From an uncultured bacterium (GTDB lineage: Bacteria; Actinomycetota; Actinomycetes; S36-B12), in assembly GCA_903954205.1 (NCBI GenBank), contig CAJBMR010000308.1, forward strand, positions 1 through 13,795: 13,795 nt of DNA. Direction: 5' to 3'. Positions 1 through 7,936 of the stretch are shown here, in pieces. Numbering within the stretch: the first letter of the stretch is position 1; every line of letters starts with the position of its first letter. Below the pieces are notes generated by a model that was not told the DNA's origin, ran no database searches, and was given only the letters and a program-made list of their open reading frames with translations. Both the position numbers and the translations under genes were made by a program.

Positions 1-1
1 C

Positions 2-385
2 TACAAGGGCACGACGGTGCCGGGCTTCCCCAACCTCTACATCCTGCAGGGACCCAATACCGGCCTCGGGCACTCTTCCGTTGTCTTGATGTCGGAAGCG
101 CAGATCCGCTATCTCGTGCCGGCCGTCGCCTCGGGGCTTGTGCACGAGGTCGAGGACGCACCACTCGATCGCTACCGCGATTCTATCGACGATCGCCTTG
201 CCGGCACCGTGTGGCAGCAGGGTGGCTGCCAGTCGTGGTACCAGAATGGCCACGGTCGCAATGTCGCACTGTGGCCGGGCAGCACCCACGGCTTCGCGCG
301 GATGATGCGACGCTTCGACCCTCAGGCCTACCGCGTAAGGCGGGCCCGGTCCAGGAAGGCAGGGGATCATGTCGCGACTGGCTGA
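2..385 (+). CDS. Flavin-containing / Baeyer-Villiger-type monooxygenase, C-terminal part (5' end outside window)
   Basis: Only the last 127 codons are in the window; the frame is open from base 2 to the TGA at 383-385. The visible part has the C-terminal hallmarks of class B flavin monooxygenases. These are a F-P-N-L-Y...GPNTGLGHSS segment near the start, then the pattern C-x-S-W-Y...G-R-N...WPG-x-T-x-x-F, typical of the cyclohexanone/4-hydroxyacetophenone monooxygenase group. Such enzymes use FAD and NADPH to insert oxygen into ketones or oxidise heteroatoms; the substrate cannot be told from this fragment. The N-terminal FAD and NADPH Rossmann motifs lie upstream, out of sight. The stop overlaps the start of the next gene by 17 nt, so it should be co-transcribed and translationally coupled with the SDR. 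An FMO beside an SDR recalls the mycobacterial mymA/sadH neighbourhood, but that is only an analogy. Confidence 0.85.
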   Translation, partial: YKGTTVPGFPNLYILQGPNTGLGHSSVVLMSEAQIRYLVPAVASGLVHEVEDAPLDRYRDSIDDRLAGTVWQQGGCQSWYQNGHGRNVALWPGSTHGFARMMRRFDPQAYRVRRARSRKAGDHVATG

Positions 386-1208
386 CTATCGCGTCGACGG
401 CGGCGTAGCTCTCGTCACCGGAGCCGCGGGCGGAATCGGTGCTGCCCTGGCCGAGCGCCTAGTGCGTGACGGGAGCAACCTCGTGCTCGTCGATCGCAAT
501 CGCGAAGGCCTTGAGGCGGTGGCCGAGCAGTTGCGAGTCCGACGCCCGGACCGCCAGGTGACAGCGATCACAGCGGACCTTTCCGAGCGCGATGCCGCTG
601 CAGACGTCGTGGCGCAGGCGCTCGCCGATCAGGACCGTCTCACACTCGTCGTCAACAATGCGGGGGTTGCGCTTGCCGGTCGCTTCGAGCAGGTGTCGAT
701 GGACGATGTCGACTGGCTCCTTGCCATCAACCTGCGCGCCGTCCTCGCAGTGACGTCCGCAGCACTCCCGCACCTGGGTCCCGGTGCGCAGATCACCAAT
801 GTGTCGAGTCTCTTCGGCATCATCGCGCCGGTCGGCAACTCCGTGTATTCGGCGAGCAAGTTCGGTGTCCGAGGCTTCAGCATGTCCTTGCGCGCCGAAC
901 TCGCCCCGCGGGCCATCGGGGTCACCGCAGTCCACCCCGGCGGAATCCGCACGGCAATCGCGCGATCGGCGAGGCTCGGCGCCGGTGTCTCCGCGGCTGA
1001 ATGGGAGGCGGGACTCAAGGCGTTCGACAAGTTCCTCGTCATGCCGCCCCAAGACGCCGCGCGACGCATCGTGGACGGCACCGTGCATCGCCGCCCGCGC
1101 GTGCTCATCGGCCCCGAGGCCTACGTGGGCGACATTCTGGCGCGACTGGCCCCGTCGGCCCACGCCTCGGTCTTCGAGTACATCGCCCGCAAGCGGGCCG
1201 GCCTGTGA
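369..1208 (+). CDS. Short-chain dehydrogenase/reductase (classical SDR)
   Basis: This 279-residue protein is a classical SDR, an NAD(P)-dependent alcohol/ketone oxidoreductase with a single Rossmann fold. The cofactor motif TGAAGGIG is at residues 17-24 and NNAG at 96-99. The catalytic tetrad is complete: N121, S147, Y160 and K164 (Y-S-A-S-K). Aspartate 42 at the end of strand 2 suggests NAD(H) preference, although R43 follows. The length is slightly above the usual 250 because of a longer C-terminal substrate-binding part. ATG 369 follows a purine-rich AGGAAGGCAGGGG stretch and lies inside the end of the monooxygenase gene, so the two are coupled. A natural reading is that the SDR makes or consumes the ketone handled by the monooxygenase. 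The substrate is unknown, and fatty-alcohol or steroid-type substrates are equally possible. Confidence 0.9.
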   Translation: MSRLADYRVDGGVALVTGAAGGIGAALAERLVRDGSNLVLVDRNREGLEAVAEQLRVRRPDRQVTAITADLSERDAAADVVAQALADQDRLTLVVNNAGVALAGRFEQVSMDDVDWLLAINLRAVLAVTSAALPHLGPGAQITNVSSLFGIIAPVGNSVYSASKFGVRGFSMSLRAELAPRAIGVTAVHPGGIRTAIARSARLGAGVSAAEWEAGLKAFDKFLVMPPQDAARRIVDGTVHRRPRVLIGPEAYVGDILARLAPSAHASVFEYIARKRAGL

Positions 1209-1222
1209 GGTCGGGCCGGCCG

Positions 1223-2440
1223 ATGAGACCGGCCCGGCGCATGGGCATCGCCGTCACGGTCCTTGCGGCGGCAGTGGCGGCCAGCCTGCTCGCGGGACCT
1301 GCCCTCGCTTCGGACGAACGGATCGGGAAGGGCATCACCACGGGCCTGCGAGCGCCGGCTCTGGGTAGCGACACGACCGTGCACGTGCGACTCGTGGCCA
1401 GCGACGCCACCGTGGCCGACCATGATGCAGACGAGCGTCAGATCCCCGCCTCAACGATGAAGGTGATGACCGCGGCGACCTCGCTCGCGATGCTCGGCGA
1501 GGAGCACCGATTCGCTACGCGCGTCGTAGAGGGACTCACTACCGACCGGATCGTGCTGGTGGGGGGTGGCGACCCGCTGCTCAGCCGAGTTGACCTCGAG
1601 GACCTGGCTCAGCGCACGGCACGGAAGTTGCGCGAGGCCGGGCGGAAGTCGGTCACGGTCGATGTCGATGACTTCCTCTTCCCCCAGCCATCCGACGCAA
1701 GGGGATGGGCTCCGGGCGACCGCCCGACGTACGCGGCCGCCGTACGGCCTCTTGCCATCCTGGGTGAGTACTCCAATGACACGGTGGCTACGGCGTGGAG
1801 TGTGTTCGTCAACTCCCTGAGAGCGAAGGGCGTGTCTGCCCGGCAGGGGGAGCGTGCGCTGGCTCCGGCAGCGTCCCGACGTATTGCGGTGATTCGCCCC
1901 CACACGCTTCGCGAGGCAGTCGGCCTCATGCTGCGGGTGAGCGAGAACAACGTCGCGGAAAACCTCTTCCGGCATGTCGCGCTCGCTCAGGGGTATCCCG
2001 CCACATGGAGTGGGGCCGCCACCGCTGCATCAGAGGTGCTGCGCGAGATGGGAGTGCAGACGTGGCGCCTGCGCCTGGTCGACGGGAGCGGGCTGAGCCA
2101 GGACGACCGCCTCACGGCAGAGTCCTTGACGCACGTCCTCGACATTGCCCTGGAGACGCCGGCACTCGACGCGCTCATCGACGGCCTCCCCATCGCGGGG
2201 CGCACGGGCACCCTGGTGAATCGGTTTGCCTCGCCGCCGGCGTCCTGCGCGCGAGGTGATGTCGCCGCCAAGACCGGCAGCCTCACGGGCGTATCCACCC
2301 TGGCCGGGATCACGCAGGGCAAGGACGGTCAATGGCGCAGCTTCGCCATCATGGTCAACCAGAGGCCGAGCGCCTACCCGTCGCCCGCGACGAGCCTCGC
2401 TATCGACACCATCGCGGCCGTTGTCCGGGGCTGCGCATGA
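1223..2440 (+). CDS. dacB: D-alanyl-D-alanine carboxypeptidase/endopeptidase, PBP4 type (peptidase S13)
   Basis: A 405-residue secreted penicillin-binding protein that trims or cleaves peptidoglycan cross-bridges outside the membrane. A signal peptide spans residues 1-29: basic MRPARRMG, a hydrophobic Ala/Val/Leu core, and an A-L-A cleavage site before S30. All three active-site motifs are present: S77-T-M-K80 (nucleophile Ser77), S240-E-N242 and K350-T-G352. The spacing from SxxK to SxN is about 163 residues, shorter than the roughly 240 of E. coli PBP4, so the inserted domain is reduced. A GTG at 1205 overlaps the SDR stop (GTGA) and is an alternative coupled start adding six residues. I prefer ATG 1223 because GAGG precedes it, although the spacing (12 nt) is long. 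The stop overlaps the next start by 4 nt. Its link to the oxidoreductases beside it is not obvious. Confidence 0.9.
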   Translation: MRPARRMGIAVTVLAAAVAASLLAGPALASDERIGKGITTGLRAPALGSDTTVHVRLVASDATVADHDADERQIPASTMKVMTAATSLAMLGEEHRFATRVVEGLTTDRIVLVGGGDPLLSRVDLEDLAQRTARKLREAGRKSVTVDVDDFLFPQPSDARGWAPGDRPTYAAAVRPLAILGEYSNDTVATAWSVFVNSLRAKGVSARQGERALAPAASRRIAVIRPHTLREAVGLMLRVSENNVAENLFRHVALAQGYPATWSGAATAASEVLREMGVQTWRLRLVDGSGLSQDDRLTAESLTHVLDIALETPALDALIDGLPIAGRTGTLVNRFASPPASCARGDVAAKTGSLTGVSTLAGITQGKDGQWRSFAIMVNQRPSAYPSPATSLAIDTIAAVVRGCA

Positions 2441-3822
2441 CACCGGAAGACGCTGTCCTCTCGGCGGCAGACGCGGCCCTGGATGCCGGCGACATCGTCA
2501 CCGACCCCGACATCCTTCGGTCCTATTCCGCGGACCGATCACTCGGTACGGAATTTGGGGAGCCTTTCGCGGCTGTGTTCCCCCGGAATGCCCAGCAGGT
2601 GAGCGCCGTCATCACGGCGGCATACGAGCACCGGGTCCCCGTGGTGCCCCGGGGCGCGGGATCCGGACTGACCGGTGGCTCGAATGCGATCGATGGAAGC
2701 CTGGTCGTGTGCCTGGAGCGCATGCGCTCGGTGCACGAGGTCGACGTCGCAAACGGCTACGTCGAGACCGAACCCGGCATCTTCAACACCGAACTTCGAG
2801 AGCACGTGAAGGACTTCGGCCTGTGGTACGCGCCGGACCCCGCGAGCAAGGACTTCTGCTCGATCGGTGGCAACGTCAACACCAATGCGGGCGGTCTGTG
2901 CTGCGTGAAGTACGGCGTCACGCGCGATGCGGTGCTCGGCCTGGAAGTGGTGCTGGCTGACGGCCGGATCACGCGCATCGGGCGGCGGACCGTCAAGGGT
3001 GTCGCGGGCTACGACCTGGCTGGGCTCATCGTCGGCAGCGAGGGGACGCTGGGGATCGTGACGATGGCGAGGTTGCGCCTGCGGCCACTCCCGCCGCAGG
3101 CCACGACCACCGTGGCGCTCTTCGACTCCGTGGCCGACGCAGGGCGTGCGGTCGCCGCGATCATGTCCGAGGCCACACCGAGCCTGCTCGAAATGCTCGA
3201 CCGCACGACCATGAGGGCCGTGGAGGAGTGGCGCCCCTCGGGGCTCCCGGTCGATGCCGGAGCGCTGCTCATCGCGCAGTCCGACCTGCCGGGCGATGCG
3301 GCGGTGGCCGAGGCAGAGGCGATCCTGCGTGCATGCGAGTCCGCTGGCGCAGTCGAGGCCTACCGGTCCGAGGACGCCGAGCAGGCCGAGATGCTCCTGG
3401 GGGCCCGGCGCATGGCGATTCAGGCCCTGGAGGCGAAGGGCGACTGGCTGCTGGACGACGTGGCCGTCCCTCGTACGGCCCTGGCGCCTGTAGTCGCGGA
3501 GATCGAGGCGATCGCCGAGCGACACGGTGTCCTCATCGGCACATTCGGCCATGCGGGTGACGGCAACCTGCATCCCACGATCGTCACCCCTCGCGGGGAT
3601 GCCGATGCCGCGGCCCGAGGGCTGGCGGCGTTCGATGACATCCTCGACGTCGCCCTGCGACATGGCGGCACCGTGACGGGTGAGCACGGCGTAGGCCTGC
3701 TCAAGCGCAGGGCGCTCGCTGAGGAACTCGATGAGCCCGCGCGCGACATGCACGTGCGCATCAAGGAGGCTCTGGATCCGCGCGGGATCCTCAACCCTGG
3801 GAAGTCGCTGCCCCGCTGGTAG
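2437..3822 (+). CDS. FAD-binding oxidase, GlcD / D-lactate dehydrogenase family
   Basis: A 461-residue flavoprotein with an N-terminal PCMH-type FAD domain and a C-terminal FAD-oxidase domain, the architecture of the glycolate oxidase subunit GlcD and of D-lactate or D-2-hydroxyglutarate dehydrogenases. The pyrophosphate-binding loop P71-RGAGSGLTGG-S82 is clear, followed by the family segment SIGGNVNTNAGG. The C-terminal signatures HAGDGNLHP (372-380) and GEHGVG (415-420) are intact. It should oxidise a D-2-hydroxy acid and pass electrons to the respiratory chain or a partner protein. No Fe-S partner gene (GlcF) is seen, and the substrate is open. The start codon ATG 2437 overlaps the dacB stop as ATGA, which strongly implies coupling; an earlier in-frame ATG at 2332 lies well inside dacB. 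The 3' end overlaps the convergent AI-2E gene by 32 nt. Confidence 0.88.
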   Translation: MTPEDAVLSAADAALDAGDIVTDPDILRSYSADRSLGTEFGEPFAAVFPRNAQQVSAVITAAYEHRVPVVPRGAGSGLTGGSNAIDGSLVVCLERMRSVHEVDVANGYVETEPGIFNTELREHVKDFGLWYAPDPASKDFCSIGGNVNTNAGGLCCVKYGVTRDAVLGLEVVLADGRITRIGRRTVKGVAGYDLAGLIVGSEGTLGIVTMARLRLRPLPPQATTTVALFDSVADAGRAVAAIMSEATPSLLEMLDRTTMRAVEEWRPSGLPVDAGALLIAQSDLPGDAAVAEAEAILRACESAGAVEAYRSEDAEQAEMLLGARRMAIQALEAKGDWLLDDVAVPRTALAPVVAEIEAIAERHGVLIGTFGHAGDGNLHPTIVTPRGDADAAARGLAAFDDILDVALRHGGTVTGEHGVGLLKRRALAEELDEPARDMHVRIKEALDPRGILNPGKSLPRW

Positions 3823-5041
3823 CAGGTGCATCGCCAGCCGGCGCCGCATCGCTTGGAGCCGGTGCATCGCCAGCCGGCGCCGCGGCACCGGTGGACGCTG
3901 GCGCAGGTGGATCAGGATCGGGTGGATCGTGGCCCGGTAGTGGGTGTTCCGGGTCTCGATTGGTGAGGTACTTGAGCACGCGATAGATGGCTGCACCGAT
4001 CGGCACGGCGACGAGGGCACCGATGATGCCGAGCAGGATTGATCCCATCGCGATGAGGATGATGATCGCCAGGGGGTTGAGGCTGACAGCCTTGCCCATG
4101 ACCAGTGGCTGCAGGACGTCGCCGTCGAAGGAGCCCACCAAGACGGTGAGCCCGATCGTGAGCAGCGCGATGAGCGGCCCTCGCTCCGCGAGCGCGACGA
4201 TCGCGGCGAAGAATGTGGCAATCGGCGCCCCGATGACCGGGATGAAGGCGCCGAAGAAGACGATCGCCGCCAGGGCAGGGGCCATGGGCACCTGCAGGAT
4301 CGTCAGGCCGATGAAGACGAGAATCGAGTCGCAGAGGGCGACGATGACGACCCCCCGGGTGTAGCCGGAGAGCGAGTCCCAGGCGAGTTCCCCCGAGGTG
4401 TTGACGTAGGGGCGCGACCGGGTGGGCATCCAGCTGATGACCCACTGCCAGATCGGTCCGGGCGACATCATGAAGAAGATCACGCCGAAGATAAAGACGG
4501 ATCCCCCGAGCACGAGGTCCCCGACCGATCCCAGGGCCGACGACCCGATGTCGAGGGCGAAATTCTTGCCCCAGTTCTCCACCTCTGTGACGTACCCCTG
4601 GAAGTCGTTGGTCGAGAGGTTGAGTGGCGGCCCCGACGCCCACTTCTGCAACTCGCTCATCGACTGCTGAACGGACTGCGAGAGGTCAGGCGCCTCGTTG
4701 ATGATCGAGTTGACCACGATGTAGAGCACGAGCACCACCGCGACGCCGATGATGATGATCGCCAGAACCATGGCGATGGCCTTGTGCAGGTGCGCGCGCT
4801 TTTGCAGGAATCCCATGATGGGCGACGCCAGAGCGGTGAAGAACGCCGCCAGGAAGAGCGCGATGAGAACGATCGAGATCTGCCCCATGAGGAAGAAGAG
4901 GACGGCGAACCCGGCGAGGATGACGAGCACGCGCCAGGTGATGCCGGCCCAGGTCTTCAGCGTCGGGGGGACCCCGAATTCACCGGGCTCACCGCCGCTG
5001 TCGTCGACGGGTGCCGGCGCGGTGGTGGTGGTGTCGCTCAT
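3791..5041 (-). CDS. AI-2E family transporter (PerM/UPF0118-like membrane protein)
   Basis: A 416-residue polytopic inner-membrane protein. After a hydrophilic, Thr/Pro/Asp-rich N-terminus (1-30) come hydrophobic segments near 33-52, 55-75 and 88-110. A soluble stretch with the conserved amphipathic region follows, then a second block of membrane helices to about residue 355. The C-terminal membrane part carries the family pattern around V-L-Q-P-L-V-M-G-K...NPL...G-I-I-G-A-L-V-A-V-P. The family was named for autoinducer-2 export, but many members, including actinobacterial ones, are thought to be ion (Na+/H+) or other exporters, so the substrate is unknown. The last ~53 residues are a disordered Pro/Ala/Asp tail with an AAPAGDAPA repeat. 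This tail overlaps the end of the convergent FAD-oxidase gene. No convincing SD precedes ATG 5041. Confidence 0.88.
   Translation of the reverse strand: MSDTTTTAPAPVDDSGGEPGEFGVPPTLKTWAGITWRVLVILAGFAVLFFLMGQISIVLIALFLAAFFTALASPIMGFLQKRAHLHKAIAMVLAIIIIGVAVVLVLYIVVNSIINEAPDLSQSVQQSMSELQKWASGPPLNLSTNDFQGYVTEVENWGKNFALDIGSSALGSVGDLVLGGSVFIFGVIFFMMSPGPIWQWVISWMPTRSRPYVNTSGELAWDSLSGYTRGVVIVALCDSILVFIGLTILQVPMAPALAAIVFFGAFIPVIGAPIATFFAAIVALAERGPLIALLTIGLTVLVGSFDGDVLQPLVMGKAVSLNPLAIIILIAMGSILLGIIGALVAVPIGAAIYRVLKYLTNRDPEHPLPGHDPPDPDPPAPASTGAAAPAGDAPAPSDAAPAGDAPATSGAATSQG
3825..3883. repeat. Two 23-bp direct repeats inside the AI-2E gene tail
   Basis: Identical 23-bp copies lie at 3825-3847 and 3861-3883, offset by 36 bp (12 codons). 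They encode the repeated AAPAGDAPA element in the C-terminal tail of the minus-strand membrane protein. The offset is a multiple of three, so duplication or loss would keep the frame. Confidence 0.9.
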
Positions 5042-5064
5042 CCCGCGACCGTAGCGGACCCCGT

Positions 5065-5688
5065 CTAGTCGACGCGGACGAATCCCCGGGGTGTCATGAA
5101 TCCGCAGGCCACAATCCCCGGCTCATCGTCGCTGACCCACGTGATCTGCGATACCGGGGCGTCATCCGAAGCCAGCCAGCCACCCAGGGTCTCGGCATCG
5201 CCGTTGAGTTCGATGGAGGTGAGCTCGACAGGGCCACCGTCGCGAGCAGGATGGCATTCCTGCGACTGCCATTGGATGAAGTAGGGCAGTTGTGGGTCGT
5301 CGATGAGGTCGAGGACGCCGATCTGCCGCCAGCGCAGTTCCTGGCCGTCGGGGCGGATGCGATGCCCGCCGACACTCGCGCGGCCAAGACGCTCCTCGAC
5401 GGGGGCAATGTCATCGACGGCGACGACCCATCCCAGCCAGCCGCCGCCCTCTTCCGCCCGACGACGGACGGCGCGACCGAACGGCGCCTTGTCGGCTGCC
5501 GGGTGGTCAAGCGCCGCCACAACCTCGACGTAGACGCCGTTGGCGAGCGGCAGGGTGAAGTTGCGGGTGCCGAATGAGGGGTGGATACCTCCGTCGACGA
5601 ACGCGGCGCCCAACTCTGAGCCGATTCGCTGGACTACCTCGGCGAGCTCACCGGGTGCACAGGCGTACGAGACGTGGTCGAGACGCAT
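5065..5688 (-). CDS. Glyoxalase-like / VOC-fold domain protein
   Basis: A 207-residue cytosolic protein resembling the Glyoxalase-like family (VOC superfamily). It opens with M-R-L-D-H-V-S-Y-A, typical of a VOC first strand with a potential metal-binding His. A segment G-T-R-N-F-T-L-P-L-A-N-G-V-Y-V-E-V follows, characteristic of this subgroup. A second beta-rich half ends near the C-terminus. These proteins may be isomerases, lyases or ligand-binding proteins; no substrate can be assigned. Start choice: ATG 5688 has AGG nine bases upstream. Two other in-frame starts, ATG 5697 and GTG 5727, have worse or no SD and would add 3 or 13 residues before the conserved opening. The gene lies 23 nt upstream of the AI-2E gene on the same strand, so the two probably share a transcript. 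Confidence 0.75.
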   Translation of the reverse strand: MRLDHVSYACAPGELAEVVQRIGSELGAAFVDGGIHPSFGTRNFTLPLANGVYVEVVAALDHPAADKAPFGRAVRRRAEEGGGWLGWVVAVDDIAPVEERLGRASVGGHRIRPDGQELRWRQIGVLDLIDDPQLPYFIQWQSQECHPARDGGPVELTSIELNGDAETLGGWLASDDAPVSQITWVSDDEPGIVACGFMTPRGFVRVD

Positions 5689-5788
5689 GGCCGTCATCCT
5701 GTCAATGGGTGAGGGGACTGCTGACACCCACCCCCGGATGGGCGGGGTAGCCCAGGCAGGCGCGGCCCGCAGGATGCGCCGGAGGGGC

Positions 5789-5794
5789 TAGGGT
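5789..5794 (+). promoter_or_regulatory. Putative -10 box (TAGGGT) for the YbhN-like gene
   Basis: TAGGGT fits the actinobacterial TAnnnT -10 pattern and would place the transcript start near 5801, about 15 nt before the GTG start. No convincing -35 hexamer is visible. The call rests on position and on similarity to other -10-like boxes in the window. Confidence 0.35.
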
Positions 5795-5815
5795 CTCAGC
5801 CGATAGGGAGGGCCC

Positions 5816-6949
5816 GTGAGCGACACGTCCGATACACCGGGGGCAGAGACGCCCGCCACTGCCGCCGATGCTGCCGCGCCGCCGACGGCTGCGCTGGACA
5901 AGAAGAAGTCGATCATCCTCGGGGTCATCGGCCTGATCTTCATCGTGCTCATCTTCTGGAAGGTCATCCCTCAGGTCACCGGCTCCGGCTACCAGGCGGC
6001 CTTCGCCGAGCTAGCCGACATGACGCCGCTTGCGCTCATCATCATCGGCGTCACGGTCCTGCTCTACCTGGTCGCGTACGGCTTCCCCTTCATGGCGGCG
6101 ACGCCAGGACTGAAGTACTGGCCATCGCAGCAGGTCAACCAGGCTGCCTTCGCGATCTCCAACGGCGTGCCCGCGGGCGGCGCCTTCGGACTTGCCGTGC
6201 AGTACGCCATGCTCACGTCGTATCGCATCGCTGGGTCTGCGAGCACGGCTGCAATTACGGCCGTGGGCCTATGGAGCATCTTCGTCAGTCTCGGTCTGCC
6301 GATCCTCGGCGTTGCAGCCCTCAGCATCGAGGGCGGCAACAGCAGCTACAACTGGGTGGCGCCGCTTGGCCTGGGCATCCTCGTCGTGGTCATCGTGGGC
6401 TTCGTCCTCATCATGCGCAGCCCCAAGCTGGCCGTGGCGATCGGCAACCTCGGCAACAAGCTCATTAACCCTCTGCGCAAGCACGTGTCCAAGCTCAAGG
6501 ACCTCGATCTAGTCCAGCCCATCTCGAAGTTCCGTGGCGATATGTATGAAGTACTCCGTCGCCGCTGGCTCTTCCTCACCATCGCCCAACTCGCGGTCAT
6601 CCTCACGCAGTTCGCGATCTTCTACGCGTCGTTGCGCGGGGTCGAAGGTTGGGATAGCGCCGACGGCACATCCCCGCTCACGGCGTTCGCGGCCTTCGCG
6701 ACCAGCCAGATCATGCTCATGGTGCCCATCACTCCCGGTGGGCTCGGCACCACGGACGCGCTCATGATCGCGCTGCTGCAGAGCATGGGTGTCTCGGGGA
6801 CTGTGGCCCAGGCTGCCGATGTCGTATGGCGCATGGCGTCCTACCTGCCGCAGATCATCATCGGCATCATCGCGCTTCTGCTGTGGTTCCGCCGGGCCAG
6901 CCGCACGTACGCCGCGGCCAAGCCTGCGGACGCCGCTCCTGCCTCCTAG
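5816..6949 (+). CDS. Lysylphosphatidylglycerol synthase TM-type membrane protein (YbhN/UPF0104 family)
   Basis: A 377-residue polytopic membrane protein. A disordered Ala/Thr/Pro N-terminus with a KKK anchor (residues 1-31) precedes a first membrane helix at about 32-50, and several more helices follow. The family hallmark T306-P-G-G-L-G311 with a following acidic D314 lies in the late helices. This motif matches the flippase domain of MprF and stand-alone YbhN-like proteins. No aminoacyl-transferase domain is attached, so it is not an MprF synthase; roles in lipid translocation or envelope maintenance are the usual guess. The start is GTG 5816, with GGGAGGG ending 3 nt before it (tight spacing). 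The gene is followed after 6 nt by the SGNH hydrolase, so they should form an operon. Another SD-rich membrane-protein N-terminus (MSDT) occurs on the AI-2E protein, probably by chance. Confidence 0.82.
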   Translation: MSDTSDTPGAETPATAADAAAPPTAALDKKKSIILGVIGLIFIVLIFWKVIPQVTGSGYQAAFAELADMTPLALIIIGVTVLLYLVAYGFPFMAATPGLKYWPSQQVNQAAFAISNGVPAGGAFGLAVQYAMLTSYRIAGSASTAAITAVGLWSIFVSLGLPILGVAALSIEGGNSSYNWVAPLGLGILVVVIVGFVLIMRSPKLAVAIGNLGNKLINPLRKHVSKLKDLDLVQPISKFRGDMYEVLRRRWLFLTIAQLAVILTQFAIFYASLRGVEGWDSADGTSPLTAFAAFATSQIMLMVPITPGGLGTTDALMIALLQSMGVSGTVAQAADVVWRMASYLPQIIIGIIALLLWFRRASRTYAAAKPADAAPAS

Positions 6950-6955
6950 GCCCCG

Positions 6956-7723
6956 GTGATGTGGTCGCGCTACGTCGCCCTGGGCGACAGCTTCACCGAA
7001 GGGCTGATGGACGAGACCGATCCCGATGGACGCCACCGGGGCTGGGCAGACCGGCTCGCCTGCCAACTGCAGACCGTCAATCCCGATTTGCTCTACGCGA
7101 ACCTCGCTATCCGTGGACGCCTGCTGGGACAGGTGGTTGACGAGCAGGTCCCGCAGGCTCTGGCGCTGAATCCCGACCTCGTGTCCCTCGCGGCCGGGAT
7201 CAACGACACCCTGCGCCGCTCCTATGACCTCCACTCGGCCATGACATCCCTGGAGAACGCCGTCATCTCGCTTCGCGGATCCGGAGCCGACGTCCTGCTT
7301 GTCGCCTTCGGAGACCCGTCTCGCCGTTCTCGGGTGATGAGCAGCGTCAGCGTTCGTATCGCGGCAGTCAATGCTGCGACCCTCGCCATTGCGCAGCAAT
7401 ACGGGTGCCGAGTCGTGGAGTTCTGGGGTTGCGCAGCCTTCGACGATGATTCCTTCTGGGATGAGGATCGTCTGCACCTGTCTCCCTCGGGCCATGCACT
7501 GGCAGCCCGAGCCGCTGCCGACGCACTCGGGATAGGTGACGACACCTGGCGCACTCCGCAGCCTCTGACCGATGCGGGAGGTCCCCTTCATCGCGGCGCA
7601 GGGCATGTGCGGTGGGCGCGTCGGCACCTGGTGCCGTGGCTGTCGCGGCGTCTGCGGGGTCAGAGTTCGGGGGACATGATCACCCCTAAGCGACCCACGC
7701 TCGAGCGACCCGCCTGCCCGTAG
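6956..7723 (+). CDS. SGNH/GDSL-family hydrolase (lipase/esterase-like)
   Basis: A 255-residue SGNH hydrolase with all four consensus blocks. Block I has G10-D11-S12-F13 with nucleophile Ser12. Block II is the N-L-A-I-R-G region. Block III is G81-I-N83-D84. Block V is D171-R-L-H174, supplying the catalytic Asp and His. No signal peptide is seen, so it is probably cytoplasmic. The C-terminal extension (H-V-x-W-A-R-R-H-L-V-P-W...R-R-L-R-G...S-S-G-D...P-K-R-P) is one I recognise from actinobacterial SGNH proteins; its function is unknown. The natural ester substrate cannot be predicted. The start is GTG 6956, with ATG 6959 next to it as an equally good choice; neither has a strong SD. The 6-nt gap behind the membrane protein suggests translational coupling and perhaps a shared envelope-lipid role. 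Confidence 0.85.
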   Translation: MMWSRYVALGDSFTEGLMDETDPDGRHRGWADRLACQLQTVNPDLLYANLAIRGRLLGQVVDEQVPQALALNPDLVSLAAGINDTLRRSYDLHSAMTSLENAVISLRGSGADVLLVAFGDPSRRSRVMSSVSVRIAAVNAATLAIAQQYGCRVVEFWGCAAFDDDSFWDEDRLHLSPSGHALAARAAADALGIGDDTWRTPQPLTDAGGPLHRGAGHVRWARRHLVPWLSRRLRGQSSGDMITPKRPTLERPACP

Positions 7724-7826
7724 GCGTCGGGGTCACTGACCGCTGGTCCGGCTGAGCCGCGGGTGTCGGACTCGTCCGTTTCGCCCCCATCACGCTCCCC
7801 GGGATGCGTGCAGGACGGAGGTCCCC

Positions 7827-7832
7827 TAGGCT
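7827..7832 (+). promoter_or_regulatory. Putative -10 box (TAGGCT) for the riboswitch-gre transcript
   Basis: TAGGCT matches TAnnnT. Transcription starting six to seven bases downstream (7838-7839) would begin exactly at the 5' strand of riboswitch helix P1. No clear -35 box is visible. Confidence 0.5.
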
Positions 7833-7837
7833 CTGGC

Positions 7838-7936
7838 GCGAAGGGGAGTACCCCCTCGCCGTGGGTTCGTCATCACGGGGCCGCCGCGGCCCCCGGGCCC
7901 ATGGGTCGGCTTAGGCCGGCGGCGGGAGACCTTCGG
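7838..7936 (+). ncRNA. Putative Mn2+ riboswitch aptamer (yybP-ykoY family)
   Basis: The three most conserved blocks of the yybP-ykoY aptamer occur in order. GGGGAGTA is at 7843-7850, following a P1 strand CGAAGG (7839-7844). TTCGTCATCA at 7866-7875 resembles the Mn-binding loop TCGTCAaCA. GAGACC is at 7926-7931, running into the P1 partner CCTTCG (7930-7935). A short P2 (CCC 7851-7853 with GGG 7863-7865) separates the first two blocks. A very GC-rich arm lies between the last two and can pair CCGCCGC (7881-7887) with GCGGCGG (7919-7925), or alternatively form the hairpin 7877-7893. The family binds Mn2+ and usually activates exporters (MntP, TerC, GDT1-like). Here the next gene is a Gre-like factor. 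Family assignment is from consensus memory only; no covariance model was run. Confidence 0.7.

Noticed and set aside
1001..1222. Upstream extension of the dacB frame into the SDR gene
   Set aside because: It would overlap the SDR coding region by about 200 nt and bury the signal peptide. The start near 1205-1223 gives a proper secretion signal.
2539..4221. A 560-codon open frame on the minus strand across the FAD oxidase and the end of the AI-2E gene
   Set aside because: It lies antisense to a protein with intact family motifs, its composition is Arg/His/Pro-rich and low-complexity, and it shows no recognisable domain. It is a high-GC shadow.
5700..5705. Perfect TTGACA on the minus strand in front of the glyoxalase-like gene
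   Set aside because: A -10 box at 16-18 bp spacing would fall inside the coding region and none is present. It is probably chance.
6509..7627. A 372-codon open frame on the minus strand across the YbhN-like and SGNH genes
   Set aside because: It is antisense to two well-supported genes and has no domain; a typical high-GC artefact.
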